From contig NZ_BAEP01000003.1 in NCBI RefSeq assembly GCF_000315015.1, positions 34,549 through 98,548 on the forward strand: DNA of 64,000 bases, given 5' to 3'. Of this stretch, positions 10,176 through 20,180 are shown piece by piece. The DNA comes from Paraglaciecola mesophila KMM 241. GTDB lineage: Bacteria > Pseudomonadota > Gammaproteobacteria > Enterobacterales > Alteromonadaceae. The translations under genes and the position numbers were made by a program. The notes below the pieces were generated by a model. The model did no database searches. It saw nothing but the letters and a program-made list of their open reading frames with translations, and was not told where the DNA came from. Numbering within the stretch: the first letter of the stretch is position 1; each line of letters begins with the position of its first letter.

Positions 10176-11264
10176 ATGAAAGAATCAGTTCAGCGTAAAT
10201 TAGAGTCATTAACGGAGCGCTTTGAAGAGGTACAGGCATTAGTTAGTCAGCCTGAGATTATTGCCGATCAAGATAAATACCGTGCATTGACCAAGGAATA
10301 CTCGCAACTCGAGGGTGTGGTCAAATGTTTTGCAGATTATCAAGGTGCTCAGGGAGATTTTGAATCTGCGCAAGAAATGATGCAAGAAAGCGATCCTGAA
10401 ATGCGTGAAATGGCCCAAGAAGAATATAAATCGTCTAAACAAGCCATTGAACAGTATGAAGATGAATTGCAGATACTGTTGCTCCCTAAAGATCCTAACG
10501 ATGAAAGCAATTGCTTCATTGAAATACGCGCAGGTGCAGGCGGTGATGAAGCGGCAATTTTTGCTGGGGATTTGTTCCGCATGTATAGCCGCTACGCTGA
10601 AGCACGTCGCTGGAAAGTCGAAGTGGTTACCATGAATGAAGGCGACCATGGCGGTTACAAAGAAGTGATTGCGAATATTATTGGTGATGGCGCCTATGGA
10701 GTGCTTAAGTTTGAATCAGGTGGTCACCGCGTTCAGCGCGTGCCTGAAACTGAATCGCAAGGGCGAATTCATACTTCAGCATGTACCGTGGTGGTTATGC
10801 CGGAAGTACCAGAATCCGAAGCGATTGAAGTGAATAAAGCCGACCTTAAAATTGATACGTTTCGCGCCTCGGGCGCCGGTGGTCAGCACGTTAACAAAAC
10901 CGACTCCGCTATTCGTATTACTCACGTACCGTCTGGTATTGTGGTGGAATGTCAGGATGAGCGTTCACAACATAAAAACCGCGCCAAAGCCATGGCGGTA
11001 TTGCAATCACGTTTAAACAAACTTGAAGAAGAAAAGCGTCAAGCAGAAGAAACCTCTACTAGGCGCAATTTGGTGGCAAGTGGCGATCGCTCCGAGCGTA
11101 TTCGTACTTACAATTTTCCTCAAGGGCGAGTGACCGATCACCGTATTAATTTGACCCTATATCGTCTAGATGACGTGGTGGCAGGTGATTTAGACGCGGT
11201 GCTTGAACCTATTCGTCAAGAGCACCAAGCTGATTTGTTAGCGTCATTATCTGACGAAGGCTAA
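10176..11264 (+). CDS. prfA: Peptide chain release factor 1
   Basis: RF1 reads UAA and UAG stops and triggers peptide release. I start at [10 protein letters not shown] (10176), which has AGGAAT just upstream and aligns with E. coli RF1. An in-frame start 18 nt earlier would add six residues. The GGQ catalytic motif is at residues 235-237 ([13 protein letters not shown]) and the PxT-type anticodon tripeptide reads PET at 190-192 in [17 protein letters not shown]. It is followed after 5 nt by prmC, the enzyme that methylates the GGQ glutamine. Confidence 0.97.
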   Translation: MKESVQRKLESLTERFEEVQALVSQPEIIADQDKYRALTKEYSQLEGVVKCFADYQGAQGDFESAQEMMQESDPEMREMAQEEYKSSKQAIEQYEDELQILLLPKDPNDESNCFIEIRAGAGGDEAAIFAGDLFRMYSRYAEARRWKVEVVTMNEGDHGGYKEVIANIIGDGAYGVLKFESGGHRVQRVPETESQGRIHTSACTVVVMPEVPESEAIEVNKADLKIDTFRASGAGGQHVNKTDSAIRITHVPSGIVVECQDERSQHKNRAKAMAVLQSRLNKLEEEKRQAEETSTRRNLVASGDRSERIRTYNFPQGRVTDHRINLTLYRLDDVVAGDLDAVLEPIRQEHQADLLASLSDEG

Positions 11265-11269
11265 ATTCA

Positions 11270-12202
11270 ATGAGCACCCTGCAACGTGCTCTTAGCGGCC
11301 ACAGTATCGCCGAGCAATTAGCACTGGCAAAGGCGCAATTCATTGACAGTGATAGCGCCGCGTTGGATAGCCGTTTGCTCATGTGCCACGTTTTACAATG
11401 TGAAACAGCGTACTTGATGACGTGGCCAGAAAAGCCTTTAGATGAGGCGCAATTGAGCGCCTTTCAGCAACTAGTGGCAAAACGCAAAACGGGTTATCCC
11501 ATCGCTTATCTGTTGGGATATCGTGACTTTTGGAGCCTGCGTTTACGTGTGTCCCCCGCGACGTTAATTCCCCGCCCTGAAACCGAATTATTAGTTGAAA
11601 CTGTGCTTAATCTTCCGTTAGCTGACGATGCTAGCGTGCTTGATCTTGGCACGGGTACAGGAGCAATTGCCCTCGCATTGGGTAGTGAGAGACCCAGGTG
11701 GCAGGTAATGGGTATCGATAAAAGTGCAGATGCGGTGGCGCTTGCTAAGCAAAATGCCCAGTTAAACTCGTTGCCACAGATAGAGTTTATTCAAAGCGAT
11801 TGGTTTAGTGCGCTAGAACAGCCACAAATAGATCAGCGACAATCCCAGCAAAACGATCGGCAAGACAATCAGCAAAAACATCAGCATAAATTGTTCTCTT
11901 TGATCGTCAGCAATCCGCCCTATGTGGAAGACGATAACATTTACCTACAACAAGGTGACGTACGTTTCGAGCCCGCCAGCGCACTCACATCAGGCAAAGA
12001 TGGCTTAGACGATATTCGCATTATCATTGGTAAAGCGATAACGTTTTTGCCTAGCGGCGGTTGGCTTGTTTTTGAGCATGGATATCAGCAAGCGCAAGGG
12101 GTACAAGCACTGCTAGTAAACAATGGCTTTGGGCACGTTCACTCGATTAACGATTTAAACGACCTACCACGTATTACGCTTGGGTGTTTTGCCAGCGCTT
12201 AG
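11270..12202 (+). CDS. prmC: Release factor glutamine methyltransferase
   Basis: PrmC methylates the Gln of the GGQ motif of RF1 and RF2 using S-adenosylmethionine. The SAM-binding motif DLGTGTGAIALAL is at about 125-137, the substrate motif NPPY at 215-218, and PRPETELLVE at about 101-110. At 310 residues it is about 30 longer than usual. The extra length is mostly a Gln-rich, low-complexity insertion at about 183-207, just before the strand carrying NPPY. It lies 5 nt after prfA, so the two are cotranscribed. Confidence 0.95.
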   Translation: MSTLQRALSGHSIAEQLALAKAQFIDSDSAALDSRLLMCHVLQCETAYLMTWPEKPLDEAQLSAFQQLVAKRKTGYPIAYLLGYRDFWSLRLRVSPATLIPRPETELLVETVLNLPLADDASVLDLGTGTGAIALALGSERPRWQVMGIDKSADAVALAKQNAQLNSLPQIEFIQSDWFSALEQPQIDQRQSQQNDRQDNQQKHQHKLFSLIVSNPPYVEDDNIYLQQGDVRFEPASALTSGKDGLDDIRIIIGKAITFLPSGGWLVFEHGYQQAQGVQALLVNNGFGHVHSINDLNDLPRITLGCFASA

Positions 12203-12307
12203 CATGCTGCAGGATTGCAACTGTTTGAAAAGCGTACTATTTTAGACATGCATATAGTTGTACAACGAAATCAGAATGATAATTGCGCAAGCGAAGGGAA
12301 GGGTAGA

Positions 12308-13861
12308 ATGAACGACGAGTTGTTATTTGCAGACGATACCGATGAAGACGCAGTTCAGTACCAAGGCACATGGAAAATTCTCATTGTCGATGACGAGCCA
12401 GAAATTCACGCTGTAACAAAACTGGCGTTGAGTGATTTTGAGTTTCAAAATAAAAATTTAGAGTTCCTGAGTGCGTACAATGGTGCCCAAGCCCGTGAAA
12501 TATTGCTGAGTGAACCAGACATTGCCGTCGTTTTATTAGATGTAGTGATGGAAACCGATGATGCAGGTTTAAGAATTGCTGACTTTATTCGCAATGAAGC
12601 GAATAACCATTTCATCAGGATCATTTTACGTACAGGCCAACCAGGTCAAGCCCCAGAGCGTGATGTGATTATCAATTATGATATCAATGACTATAAATCT
12701 AAAACCGAATTAACCGCGCAAAAGCTGTTCACAGTGGTTATAGCCGCGCTGCGGTCTTATCGTGACATAGTGGCAATCGATGAGAATCGCATTGGACTGG
12801 AAAAAATTATCTCAGCATCAGCTAACCTATTTCAAACCCATTCCGTTGAGCACTTTATTGAGGGCATAGTACAGCAACTCTCATCTTTGCTCGGGGGCAG
12901 CAAAGATGCAGCATACTTAACCTGCGCCGTCGCAGGACCTAAGTCCTTGGAGACATCACGTTTAAATTCTTTAGAGCAGCTTTATGTATTTACCGGTCAA
13001 GGTGAGTACAAGAGGGCGGCGGGTAAGTCGTTACCAACGGTGTTATCAGGTGAACACTTAGAAGCGTGTCGTGCAGCACTGAACGACAAATCTTTGATCT
13101 ACGAAGATGAGTATCTGGTAGCGTATTGTGAGAGTAAACGAGGTTCCGGCTCTTTACTCTACTTATCCGGCTTGCCAAAAAGGTTAACTGATTCCCAGAA
13201 GAAACTAGTAGAAATTTTCTCGCAAAATGTGCAAATCGCTTTTGACAACATTATGTTGACCAAGGATATCGAAGACACACAACGAGAAATTATTGAGCGT
13301 TTAGGTCAAGTCACTGAAGACGGGGCAATCAGTCTTGACTACACGCAACGCATAGTCGATGTGTGCAAGGTATTAGGGAAAGCGCTGAATTTAGACAAAT
13401 CACAGCTAAAACTATTAACCTCGGCGGTGCCCTTACACGATGTGGGTAATTTATGCGGGTCTACCCATGCGTTATTCAAATTAGAGCAGCTCACACAAGA
13501 CGATGTTGACTCAATCGATAAGCACACCAACTTTGGCTATAAACTATTAAAAGGGTCAAACAAGCCGTTGATCAAAATTGCCGCAACGATTGCCAAAGAG
13601 CATCATGAATATTGGAATGGCCAGGGTTATCCCAATGGTTTGAAAGGGGATAATATTCACTTGTATTCACGCGTAGCATCTATTGCCATTGCTTACAGTG
13701 TCATGCGGTGCCCAGCACAAGAAACAGCAGCATGGTCAGTTGAAAAAACGTTGGAACGCATACAAGCATTGGCAGGAGAGCAGTTTGACCCAAATTTGGT
13801 GGCTTTGTTGAGTGAAAATATTCATCAGATTGAGAGTGCCAGTCAGGGTTCTGTGCGTTAA
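12308..13861 (+). CDS. Response regulator with DUF3369-like and degenerate HD-GYP domains
   Basis: This 517-residue cytoplasmic regulator has three parts. The receiver domain (about 22-155) has the acidic pocket VDDE and phosphoacceptor Asp78 in VVLLDVVM. A DUF3369-type middle region (about 160-320) follows. The last part is an HD-GYP-like domain (about 330-510) with LHDVGN at 376-381 and GQGYPNG at 438-444. Several canonical HD-GYP residues are changed: HDxGK reads HDVGN, the early helix His is absent, and the later DxxDAL helix reads IAIAYSVM. Cyclic-di-GMP hydrolysis is therefore doubtful. I start at ATG 12308 behind a purine-rich site; a TTG 93 nt upstream is less likely. No partner histidine kinase is adjacent. 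Confidence 0.88.
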   Translation: MNDELLFADDTDEDAVQYQGTWKILIVDDEPEIHAVTKLALSDFEFQNKNLEFLSAYNGAQAREILLSEPDIAVVLLDVVMETDDAGLRIADFIRNEANNHFIRIILRTGQPGQAPERDVIINYDINDYKSKTELTAQKLFTVVIAALRSYRDIVAIDENRIGLEKIISASANLFQTHSVEHFIEGIVQQLSSLLGGSKDAAYLTCAVAGPKSLETSRLNSLEQLYVFTGQGEYKRAAGKSLPTVLSGEHLEACRAALNDKSLIYEDEYLVAYCESKRGSGSLLYLSGLPKRLTDSQKKLVEIFSQNVQIAFDNIMLTKDIEDTQREIIERLGQVTEDGAISLDYTQRIVDVCKVLGKALNLDKSQLKLLTSAVPLHDVGNLCGSTHALFKLEQLTQDDVDSIDKHTNFGYKLLKGSNKPLIKIAATIAKEHHEYWNGQGYPNGLKGDNIHLYSRVASIAIAYSVMRCPAQETAAWSVEKTLERIQALAGEQFDPNLVALLSENIHQIESASQGSVR

Positions 13862-13946
13862 TATGCGCCCCAATTCTTTGTTACCTAACCTGATTCTAAT
13901 TTAGGTAATCGACGTAAAATACGATTAACATCATAAGGACCAACCC

Positions 13947-14324
13947 ATGTACACAGCAGTCAAACACATACACTTAACCTGCATAGCACTAAGTGTTTTG
14001 TTATTTGTTATACGCTTTTTTTGGACGATGACCAATTCAAGTATGTTGCAAAAAAAATGGGTGAAAATTACCCCACACGTCGTTGATACCTTGCTGATCC
14101 TAAGCGCTGCGACTTTGTGTGTCATGCTTAGCCAATACCCATTTGTCACCCCTTGGGTAACGGAGAAGTTAATTGGTTTGTTTATGTATGTGTTTATGGT
14201 GGCATTAGCGCTGAAAATGGCACGAACTAACTTTATGCGTGTCGTCGGTTTAGTGGGGGCGTTAAGCTGGATAGCCTTCACCGCTTTGGTCGCGATCAGT
14301 AAGCAACCGATTTTATTCGCTTAA
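13947..14324 (+). CDS. SirB2-family membrane protein
   Basis: This is a 125-residue, four-helix integral membrane protein of the SirB family. It begins with YTAVKHIHLTCIALSVLLFVIRFFW and has the PHVVDTLLILSA segment typical of SirB2. Its biochemical role is unknown. In many gammaproteobacteria sirB2 and sirB1 lie close to prfA-prmC, and the same arrangement is seen here with the response regulator gene between. Confidence 0.85.
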   Translation: MYTAVKHIHLTCIALSVLLFVIRFFWTMTNSSMLQKKWVKITPHVVDTLLILSAATLCVMLSQYPFVTPWVTEKLIGLFMYVFMVALALKMARTNFMRVVGLVGALSWIAFTALVAISKQPILFA

Positions 14325-14473
14325 CACCAACACAGACCCACTGCTTGATTTTTTTCAGGCAGGACTGCGCTTATTTGTTGAACTGAGTTCACAACTTTCC
14401 ACTAAATTTCTTATCAAGAATACGCCTCATCTTCCGATAAAATATATAGATTACGGATGAGGTATATTTTTCA

Positions 14474-15388
14474 GTGCAGTTGATAAAGCAAGCCATTCAA
14501 AACAACCAGCTGGCGCGCGCAGGACTTATTGCTAGCCAGCACATTGTGGGTGCGCAAAAAGACATCTGCACATGCTTGCGAAAAGTGGAGCGCTGGGCCA
14601 AACAAGCCAGGGTAATGGCCCATATATCACAACCCGATCAGGCTGCGTTTGAGCGTTTAATTCAGTTTTTTTATCGAGATTTAGCCTTTAGCGGCTCACA
14701 TTTAAGAGGTGAAGTAAGCCCCTATGAAGTAGAGCGTCAAAGTGTTTTGCACCAGGTTCTTGATTATCGCAGTGGTACGCCTGTGACATTAGGGATCGTC
14801 TTCAGTAGCGTGGCACAACACCTGGGCTTTAAGGTGGCATGTGTTAATTTTCCTGGGCATTTTTTGCTGCGCTGTGATATTACTCCGCCAGAGGTCGAAG
14901 CAACATTGCAAAATGGCGCTGTTTCATCCCAGCAATGCAATATAGAGGCGTATTCTGATTCCCCTGTGGTTAGCACCAGCTTATTTATTGACCCAAACGA
15001 TGGGCGTATTCTCAGCCAAGAAATACTAGAGCAAATGTATTTTGAGGTCATTGAGGAAATTGACGATGAAACTATGCCCAAAGAAGCGCTCGAAACAGCA
15101 AGTTGTGATGAAGTGGTCGTTCACATGTTAAATCAACTTAAAGCGTCTTTAATCAACGCCAAACGCTACGAAGAAGCACTGCGAAGTATTGAGCTGTTGA
15201 TTGCTTTGTGCCCCAATAACCCTTACGAGCGCAGAGATAGGGGAGTGCTGTTGCACGAATTGGCTTGTCCGCAGCTGGCGATCATTGATTATCAATATTT
15301 CATTCGCCAATGCCCCGACGATCCAGCGGCGACGTTACTAGCTCAGCAAGTTAAACACATGAACATTACGCCACCTGTGATGCACTGA
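14474..15388 (+). CDS. SirB1-family protein with transglutaminase-like and TPR-like regions
   Basis: This 304-residue soluble protein starts at GTG. The central region (YRSGTPVTLGIVFSSVAQHLGFKVACVNFPGHFLLR) is the Transglut_core2 / SirB1 signature. The C-terminal 90 residues form a TPR-like helical segment (LKASLINAKRYEEALRSIELLIALCPNNPYERRDRG). The gene belongs with the upstream SirB2 gene by conserved neighbourhood. Enzymatic function is not established for the family, so none is assigned. The 149 nt before it hold no clear promoter. Confidence 0.85.
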   Translation: MQLIKQAIQNNQLARAGLIASQHIVGAQKDICTCLRKVERWAKQARVMAHISQPDQAAFERLIQFFYRDLAFSGSHLRGEVSPYEVERQSVLHQVLDYRSGTPVTLGIVFSSVAQHLGFKVACVNFPGHFLLRCDITPPEVEATLQNGAVSSQQCNIEAYSDSPVVSTSLFIDPNDGRILSQEILEQMYFEVIEEIDDETMPKEALETASCDEVVVHMLNQLKASLINAKRYEEALRSIELLIALCPNNPYERRDRGVLLHELACPQLAIIDYQYFIRQCPDDPAATLLAQQVKHMNITPPVMH

Positions 15389-15426
15389 TACGCGTGCGCG
15401 TAGCGCCCTTATCAGGCCGATTCTAA

Positions 15427-16707
15427 TTAAGCCAGCACGGCATAAATTGCCTGTGTTAACTGGCGCAACTCCTTTGGTTGAATAACATAAGGCGGCATGA
15501 TGTAAATAAGCTTACCGAAAGGACGGATCCATACGCCTGCTTTAACAAATTTTCGCTGTAACAAGGCCACATCTACAGCAGATTTGCACTCTACGACACC
15601 AATTGCGCCTAGCACCCTCACATCCGCCACACCTTCAAGCTCAGCACATTTTGCTAACTCTTGTTTTAATTGTTGCTCAATGTTTTTTACCTGCTGCTGC
15701 CAGGCGCCAGTGGCAATAATATCTAAACTGGCATTGGCAATAGCGCACGCTAATGGGTTACCCATGTAGGTTGGCCCATGCATAAATACCCCAGGGCTGC
15801 CTTGGCAAATGCCTTGTGCAACATCTTCTGTGCATATTGTGGCAGCAAGCGTCACATAGCCACCGGTTAGGGCTTTACCGACGCACATTATATCTGGGCT
15901 GATATCAGCATGTTCACAGGCAAACAGTTTGCCTGTACGGCCAAAGCCAGTGGCAATTTCATCGCAAATCAGCAATAGACCATAGTCATCACATAATTGA
16001 CGTGCACGCTTTAAATATTCTGGGTGATAAATACGCATACCGCCGGCATTTTGCACCACAGGCTCGATCACTAGCGCAGCGAGCTCATTGTGGTATTGCT
16101 GGATCAACTCTTCCAGTGGCGCGATGTCATCTTCGTTCCATGTTTGCGCAAAACGCGTCTGTGGCGCCGGCGCGAAAATCTGTTGGGCGAGAGCATCGGT
16201 GAACAAAGAATGCATGCCGTTTACGGGATCGCATACTGACATAGCGGCGAACGTGTCACCATGATACCCATTGCGCGGGGTAATAAATTTATGCTTATTT
16301 GGCGAGCCTTGACATGCCCAGTACTGCAATGCCATTTTCATGGCGACTTCCACTGATACCGAACCAGAGTCCGCCAGAAAAACGCGCTCTAAGCCGGTAG
16401 GCGTTATATCGATTAACTTTCTGCACACATCAATTGCTGGTTGGTGGGTTAAACCACCAAACATCACATGGGAGAAGTTATCAATTTGCGCTTTAGCCGC
16501 GGCGTTTAATATTGGGTGATTGTAGCCATGAATGGCTGTCCACCAAGATGAGCATCCATCAACGAGCGTTTCGCCACTGGCTAGATGAATATGCACACCT
16601 TGTGCCCCGGACACTTGATAGCAAGGTAGTGGATCGATAGCTGACGTATAGGGGTGCCAAATATGTTGTTGGTCAAAGGCGAGATTAGCCTGAATTGAAT
16701 TGTTCAA
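15427..16707 (-). CDS. bioA: Adenosylmethionine-8-amino-7-oxononanoate aminotransferase
   Basis: BioA converts KAPA to DAPA in biotin synthesis, using S-adenosylmethionine as amino donor and PLP. The 426-residue protein has [15 protein letters not shown] near the N terminus, the class III aminotransferase region [22 protein letters not shown] and the PLP lysine in [20 protein letters not shown]. It is transcribed divergently from bioBFCD across a 98-bp region that contains a BirA operator candidate. Confidence 0.97.
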   Translation of the reverse strand: MNNSIQANLAFDQQHIWHPYTSAIDPLPCYQVSGAQGVHIHLASGETLVDGCSSWWTAIHGYNHPILNAAAKAQIDNFSHVMFGGLTHQPAIDVCRKLIDITPTGLERVFLADSGSVSVEVAMKMALQYWACQGSPNKHKFITPRNGYHGDTFAAMSVCDPVNGMHSLFTDALAQQIFAPAPQTRFAQTWNEDDIAPLEELIQQYHNELAALVIEPVVQNAGGMRIYHPEYLKRARQLCDDYGLLLICDEIATGFGRTGKLFACEHADISPDIMCVGKALTGGYVTLAATICTEDVAQGICQGSPGVFMHGPTYMGNPLACAIANASLDIIATGAWQQQVKNIEQQLKQELAKCAELEGVADVRVLGAIGVVECKSAVDVALLQRKFVKAGVWIRPFGKLIYIMPPYVIQPKELRQLTQAIYAVLA

Positions 16708-16718
16708 AAAACACTCAC

Positions 16719-16751
16719 TTGTAAATTTTTAAAAAGAATTTAAGTTGACAA
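16719..16751 (+). promoter_or_regulatory. BirA (biotin repressor) operator
   Basis: Two inverted half sites, TTGTAAATT at 16719-16727 and AGTTGACAA at 16743-16751, are separated by exactly 15 bp. The known BirA operator is TTGTAAACC-N14/15-GGTTTACAA, so the match is 7 of 9 in each half. It lies between the divergent bioA and bioB starts. The right half includes the putative -35 box of bioB, so bound BirA would block that promoter. Confidence 0.75.
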
Positions 16752-16772
16752 TGTGCTGGGCGGACTTAGACT
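16745..16772 (+). promoter_or_regulatory. Putative bioBFCD promoter
   Basis: A perfect TTGACA (16745-16750) is followed after 16 bp by TAGACT (16767-16772), a fair -10. The bioB ATG is 34 nt further on. The -35 lies inside the BirA operator candidate, which fits biotin-dependent repression. Confidence 0.6.
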
Positions 16773-16805
16773 AAGCGCGAATTATTATGAAGTAAAGGAC
16801 CAAGT

Positions 16806-17915
16806 ATGTCAGTCAATGTCGACGCACCTAGTAGCAGTGGCGCAAGTGAAGTACGCCACGATTGGACGTTAGCAGAAGTAAACGCCTTATTCGCCATGCC
16901 ATTTAACGATTTATTGTTTAAAGCCCAGTGCGTACACAGAGCGCATTTCGACCCGAACTACGTACAAGTCAGTACTTTACTGTCGATTAAAACGGGTGCT
17001 TGCCCAGAAGATTGTAAATATTGCCCGCAAAGTGCTCGCTATGATACCGGACTTGAAAAAGAACGCTTGATGGAAATCGAGAAAGTCATTCAACGCGCTC
17101 GCGAGGCAAAAGCAGCTGGTTCAACCCGTTTTTGCATGGGCGCCGCTTGGCGTAACCCTAAAGAGCGCGATATGCCTTATGTGACTGATATGGTGCGTGA
17201 AGTTAAAAAACTTGGCCTGGAAACCTGTATGACTCTGGGCATGCTAACTCGCGAGCAGGCCATTGCATTGCAACAAGCGGGTCTTGACTATTACAACCAT
17301 AATCTGGATACATCACCAGAATTCTATGGTGATATCATCACCACACGTACCTACCAAGACCGTTTAAATACCTTAGATGCAGTACGCGAAGCTGGCATGA
17401 ATGTGTGTTCAGGGGGTATTGTTGGTATGGGGGAAACAGGCTCAGACCGCAGTGGTTTATTGATGCAACTGGCCAATTTGGAGCATCAACCAGAAAGTGT
17501 GCCCATTAACATGTTGGTGAAGGTCAAAGGTACCCCAATGGAAAACGTAGAAGACTTAGATTATTTCGAGTTTATTCGTACTATCGCCGTTGCCCGTATC
17601 ATGATGCCTAAATCGTTCGTGCGCTTATCTGCTGGGCGTGAAGCCATGAATGAGCAAATGCAAGCCATGTGCTTTATGGCCGGTGCTAATTCGATTTTCT
17701 ATGGTTGCAAGCTACTGACCACATCAAACCCCGAGACGCACGAAGACGTGATGCTGTTCAAAAAATTGGGCATCAATGCCAAGCAAACGCGAGAATATTC
17801 TGATGAAGCTCATCAAGCCGCTTTGTTAGATGAAATTGAAACCAATGAAGCACCTCGAACACCTGAAATGTTCTATGATGCTACCCAGAAAAAACCAGAA
17901 ACAGTAAACATTTAA
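16806..17915 (+). CDS. bioB: Biotin synthase
   Basis: BioB is a radical SAM enzyme that inserts sulfur into dethiobiotin. The radical-SAM motif [13 protein letters not shown] supplies Cys66, Cys70 and Cys73 for the 4Fe-4S cluster. [23 protein letters not shown] and [10 protein letters not shown] are also typical. At 369 residues the length is a little more than E. coli BioB (346), because of extensions at both ends. AAAGGA precedes the ATG. Its last base is shared with the bioF start codon (TAATG), which suggests coupled translation. Confidence 0.98.
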   Translation: MSVNVDAPSSSGASEVRHDWTLAEVNALFAMPFNDLLFKAQCVHRAHFDPNYVQVSTLLSIKTGACPEDCKYCPQSARYDTGLEKERLMEIEKVIQRAREAKAAGSTRFCMGAAWRNPKERDMPYVTDMVREVKKLGLETCMTLGMLTREQAIALQQAGLDYYNHNLDTSPEFYGDIITTRTYQDRLNTLDAVREAGMNVCSGGIVGMGETGSDRSGLLMQLANLEHQPESVPINMLVKVKGTPMENVEDLDYFEFIRTIAVARIMMPKSFVRLSAGREAMNEQMQAMCFMAGANSIFYGCKLLTTSNPETHEDVMLFKKLGINAKQTREYSDEAHQAALLDEIETNEAPRTPEMFYDATQKKPETVNI

Positions 17916-19147
17916 TGGCGTTCGATTTTATTCAAACCGCGCTTGCTGCGCGGCGCAAAAACAACTTATTTCGCCAAGTCACCACCCTTGATTCCGCCAT
18001 TGGTGCGCTGATCGAGGTGGACGGTCAGCATTATTTAAACTTCTCCAGCAATGATTACCTGGGTATGCGCCAATCAACGGCTGTAATGCAGGGCTGGGTA
18101 GATGGTATTGGTCAATTTGGCGGTGGCAGTGGTGCATCACCTTTGGTAACGGGCCACACCCGAGCACATCAAGACCTGCAAGACAGCTTAGCTCAAGGGC
18201 TAGAGCGTGAAGCGGTGATGCTCTTTAACTCTGGTTTTGCGGCCAATCAAGCTGTATGTCAGGCTCTTTTTCAGGCCAATGCTCACTGTTGTGCTCTTCG
18301 AGATAGCGGGCAGGGCTACATACTGGCCGATAGGTTAATGCATGCATCTTTGCTTGATGGTGCCATGGGCAGCGATGCGACTTTACGCCGATTTGTGCAC
18401 AATGATTGCACCCACTTAGAGACTCAGCTGAGTAAGATACGCGCTAACACCACTGAAGAGTCAGGCAAAGAACAAGACGTATTGCTGGTAACCGAAGGTG
18501 TATTCAGCATGGATGGCGATCAAGCACCGATACAAGCGTTAGCGAGTATCAGTGAGCAACATAACGCTTGGCTTATGGTCGATGATGCTCACGGTTTCGG
18601 CGTATTAGGACAAACCGGTATGGGCTCAGTTGAACAAGCGGGTTTGAACCAACATCAGGTACCTGTGTTAATGGCTACATTCGGAAAAGCGGTGGGTACC
18701 TCAGGGGCATTTATCGCCGGTAGCCAAGGTTTAATAGATTATTTAAGTAATTTTGCTAAGCACTACATTTACAGTACGGCTATGCCGCCTGCGCAAGCCG
18801 TAGCCACCTTGGCGAGTTTGCAAGCAATTCAACAAAGTGAGCAGCGAAGCTTGCTGCAAGAGAATATCGATGAATTTCGAAGGCTGGCAACTGCAGCTGG
18901 TATCCCATTGACGCCATCCATCACCGCTATTCAGCCTATTATCATTGGTTGCCCAAAACGTACATTAGCCATCAGTCAGCGGCTGCGCGAAATGGGATTG
19001 TGGATCATCGCCATTCGCACGCCGACTGTGCCTAAAGGAACAGATCGCTTGCGCATTACCTTGAGTGCCTCTCACCATAAAAAAGATATTCAAGCCTTAG
19101 TGGATGGCTTGGCGTTTGTGATGGGGGAGTTACCCGATGACCAGTAA
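17915..19147 (+). CDS. bioF: 8-amino-7-oxononanoate synthase
   Basis: BioF condenses pimeloyl-ACP (or -CoA) with alanine to give KAPA, using PLP. The N terminus contains NYLSSNDYLG-like sequence (LNFSSNDYLGMRQ), then GGGSGASPLVTGHTRAH, and the PLP-binding region VDDAHGFGVLG plus MATFGKAVGTSGAF with the Schiff-base lysine. It is 410 residues long. Both ends overlap neighbours: TAATG with bioB and an 11-bp overlap with bioC. Confidence 0.97.
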   Translation: MAFDFIQTALAARRKNNLFRQVTTLDSAIGALIEVDGQHYLNFSSNDYLGMRQSTAVMQGWVDGIGQFGGGSGASPLVTGHTRAHQDLQDSLAQGLEREAVMLFNSGFAANQAVCQALFQANAHCCALRDSGQGYILADRLMHASLLDGAMGSDATLRRFVHNDCTHLETQLSKIRANTTEESGKEQDVLLVTEGVFSMDGDQAPIQALASISEQHNAWLMVDDAHGFGVLGQTGMGSVEQAGLNQHQVPVLMATFGKAVGTSGAFIAGSQGLIDYLSNFAKHYIYSTAMPPAQAVATLASLQAIQQSEQRSLLQENIDEFRRLATAAGIPLTPSITAIQPIIIGCPKRTLAISQRLREMGLWIIAIRTPTVPKGTDRLRITLSASHHKKDIQALVDGLAFVMGELPDDQ

Positions 19148-20102
19148 TGCCGCTTTATCTGGGGCTTGTAAGGTACATGTTTGTGCTAACCATTCAGCCG
19201 CGAAGATTATCCCCGCAGCAAATGGTGGGCGAATAGAAAGCGTTAAAAATAATATTGCTAACATGAATATTAACCATGAACAGCAACTCAAGTCTCGTAT
19301 TGCCAAACAGTTTAGCCGAGCAGCAACGCGCTACGATGCTGCAGCGCAAGTTCAAATCGATATCGCGAATGATGCCTTGGGGTTGTTCGTTGAAATATGT
19401 CACAACAACAATCTAACATTGCCCAAACGCATTATTGATATTGGCTGCGGCACTGGGCGGGTAACGCGTGAATTAGCCAGTGTTAACACGCAGCACACGT
19501 CACATATTTTGGCCATGGACTTGGCCTTAGGTATGCTAAAGCACGCAAAAGAGCAAAGCGTTGACGCAACCCTTAACCATAATATTAGCTGGCTTCAAGG
19601 GGATGCAGAACATCTGCCCCTAGGGGATAGCGCGGCAGGTGGCGTATTCTCATCCATGGCGCTGCAGTGGTGTAAAAACAGTACTCAAGTATGTACCGAG
19701 ATTAACCGTGTATTAGCCCCAGGGGCAAGTGGCGTACTTGCGATCATGTGCGAAGGCTCCATGCATGAACTAGATAAATGTTGGCAGCATGTTGATAGTC
19801 ATCGCAAAATCAATCAATTTGCGTCAGCCGATACATGGTCAAGTGCGGCAAAAGCGGCTGGATTACAGGTGACCATGCAGCAGAAACGTTACGTGACATG
19901 GCATAAAGATGTGCGCGAGTTACTTGGGTCAATAAAGAGCATCGGCGCTAATGTCGTTACCAGCAACACGCAACAAAAAGCCATTAGCCGTGACACGCTA
20001 CACGCACTTGAGCTGTTCTATCAAAGCGCATTTGGCCGTAATCAAGGGTTACCTTTGACGTACAATGTGTGTTTCTTAACGCTGGTAAAGCCAATTAGCT
20101 AA
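19137..20102 (+). CDS. bioC: Malonyl-ACP O-methyltransferase
   Basis: BioC methylates malonyl-ACP and so starts pimelate synthesis on the fatty acid machinery. The conserved part begins at about residue 48 with QQLKSRIAKQFSRAATRYDAAA, followed by the SAM motif IIDIGCGTGRVTREL. The open frame gives 321 residues from an ATG overlapping the bioF end, longer than the usual 250-270. The first 42 residues have no family resemblance, and the ATG at 19263 would give a more usual length. The true start is uncertain; the function is not. Confidence 0.93.
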   Translation: MTSNAALSGACKVHVCANHSAAKIIPAANGGRIESVKNNIANMNINHEQQLKSRIAKQFSRAATRYDAAAQVQIDIANDALGLFVEICHNNNLTLPKRIIDIGCGTGRVTRELASVNTQHTSHILAMDLALGMLKHAKEQSVDATLNHNISWLQGDAEHLPLGDSAAGGVFSSMALQWCKNSTQVCTEINRVLAPGASGVLAIMCEGSMHELDKCWQHVDSHRKINQFASADTWSSAAKAAGLQVTMQQKRYVTWHKDVRELLGSIKSIGANVVTSNTQQKAISRDTLHALELFYQSAFGRNQGLPLTYNVCFLTLVKPIS

Positions 20103-20180
20103 TATTGAGCTGAGCTGCTCATAGGTGCTCATCATCACCGTTTTCATCACCGTTATTACCAATATGTTAAGGAAAGCGCC

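Noticed and set aside
10239..10649. 136-codon minus-strand frame inside prfA
   Set aside because: It lies wholly within prfA on the other strand, and prfA is certain.
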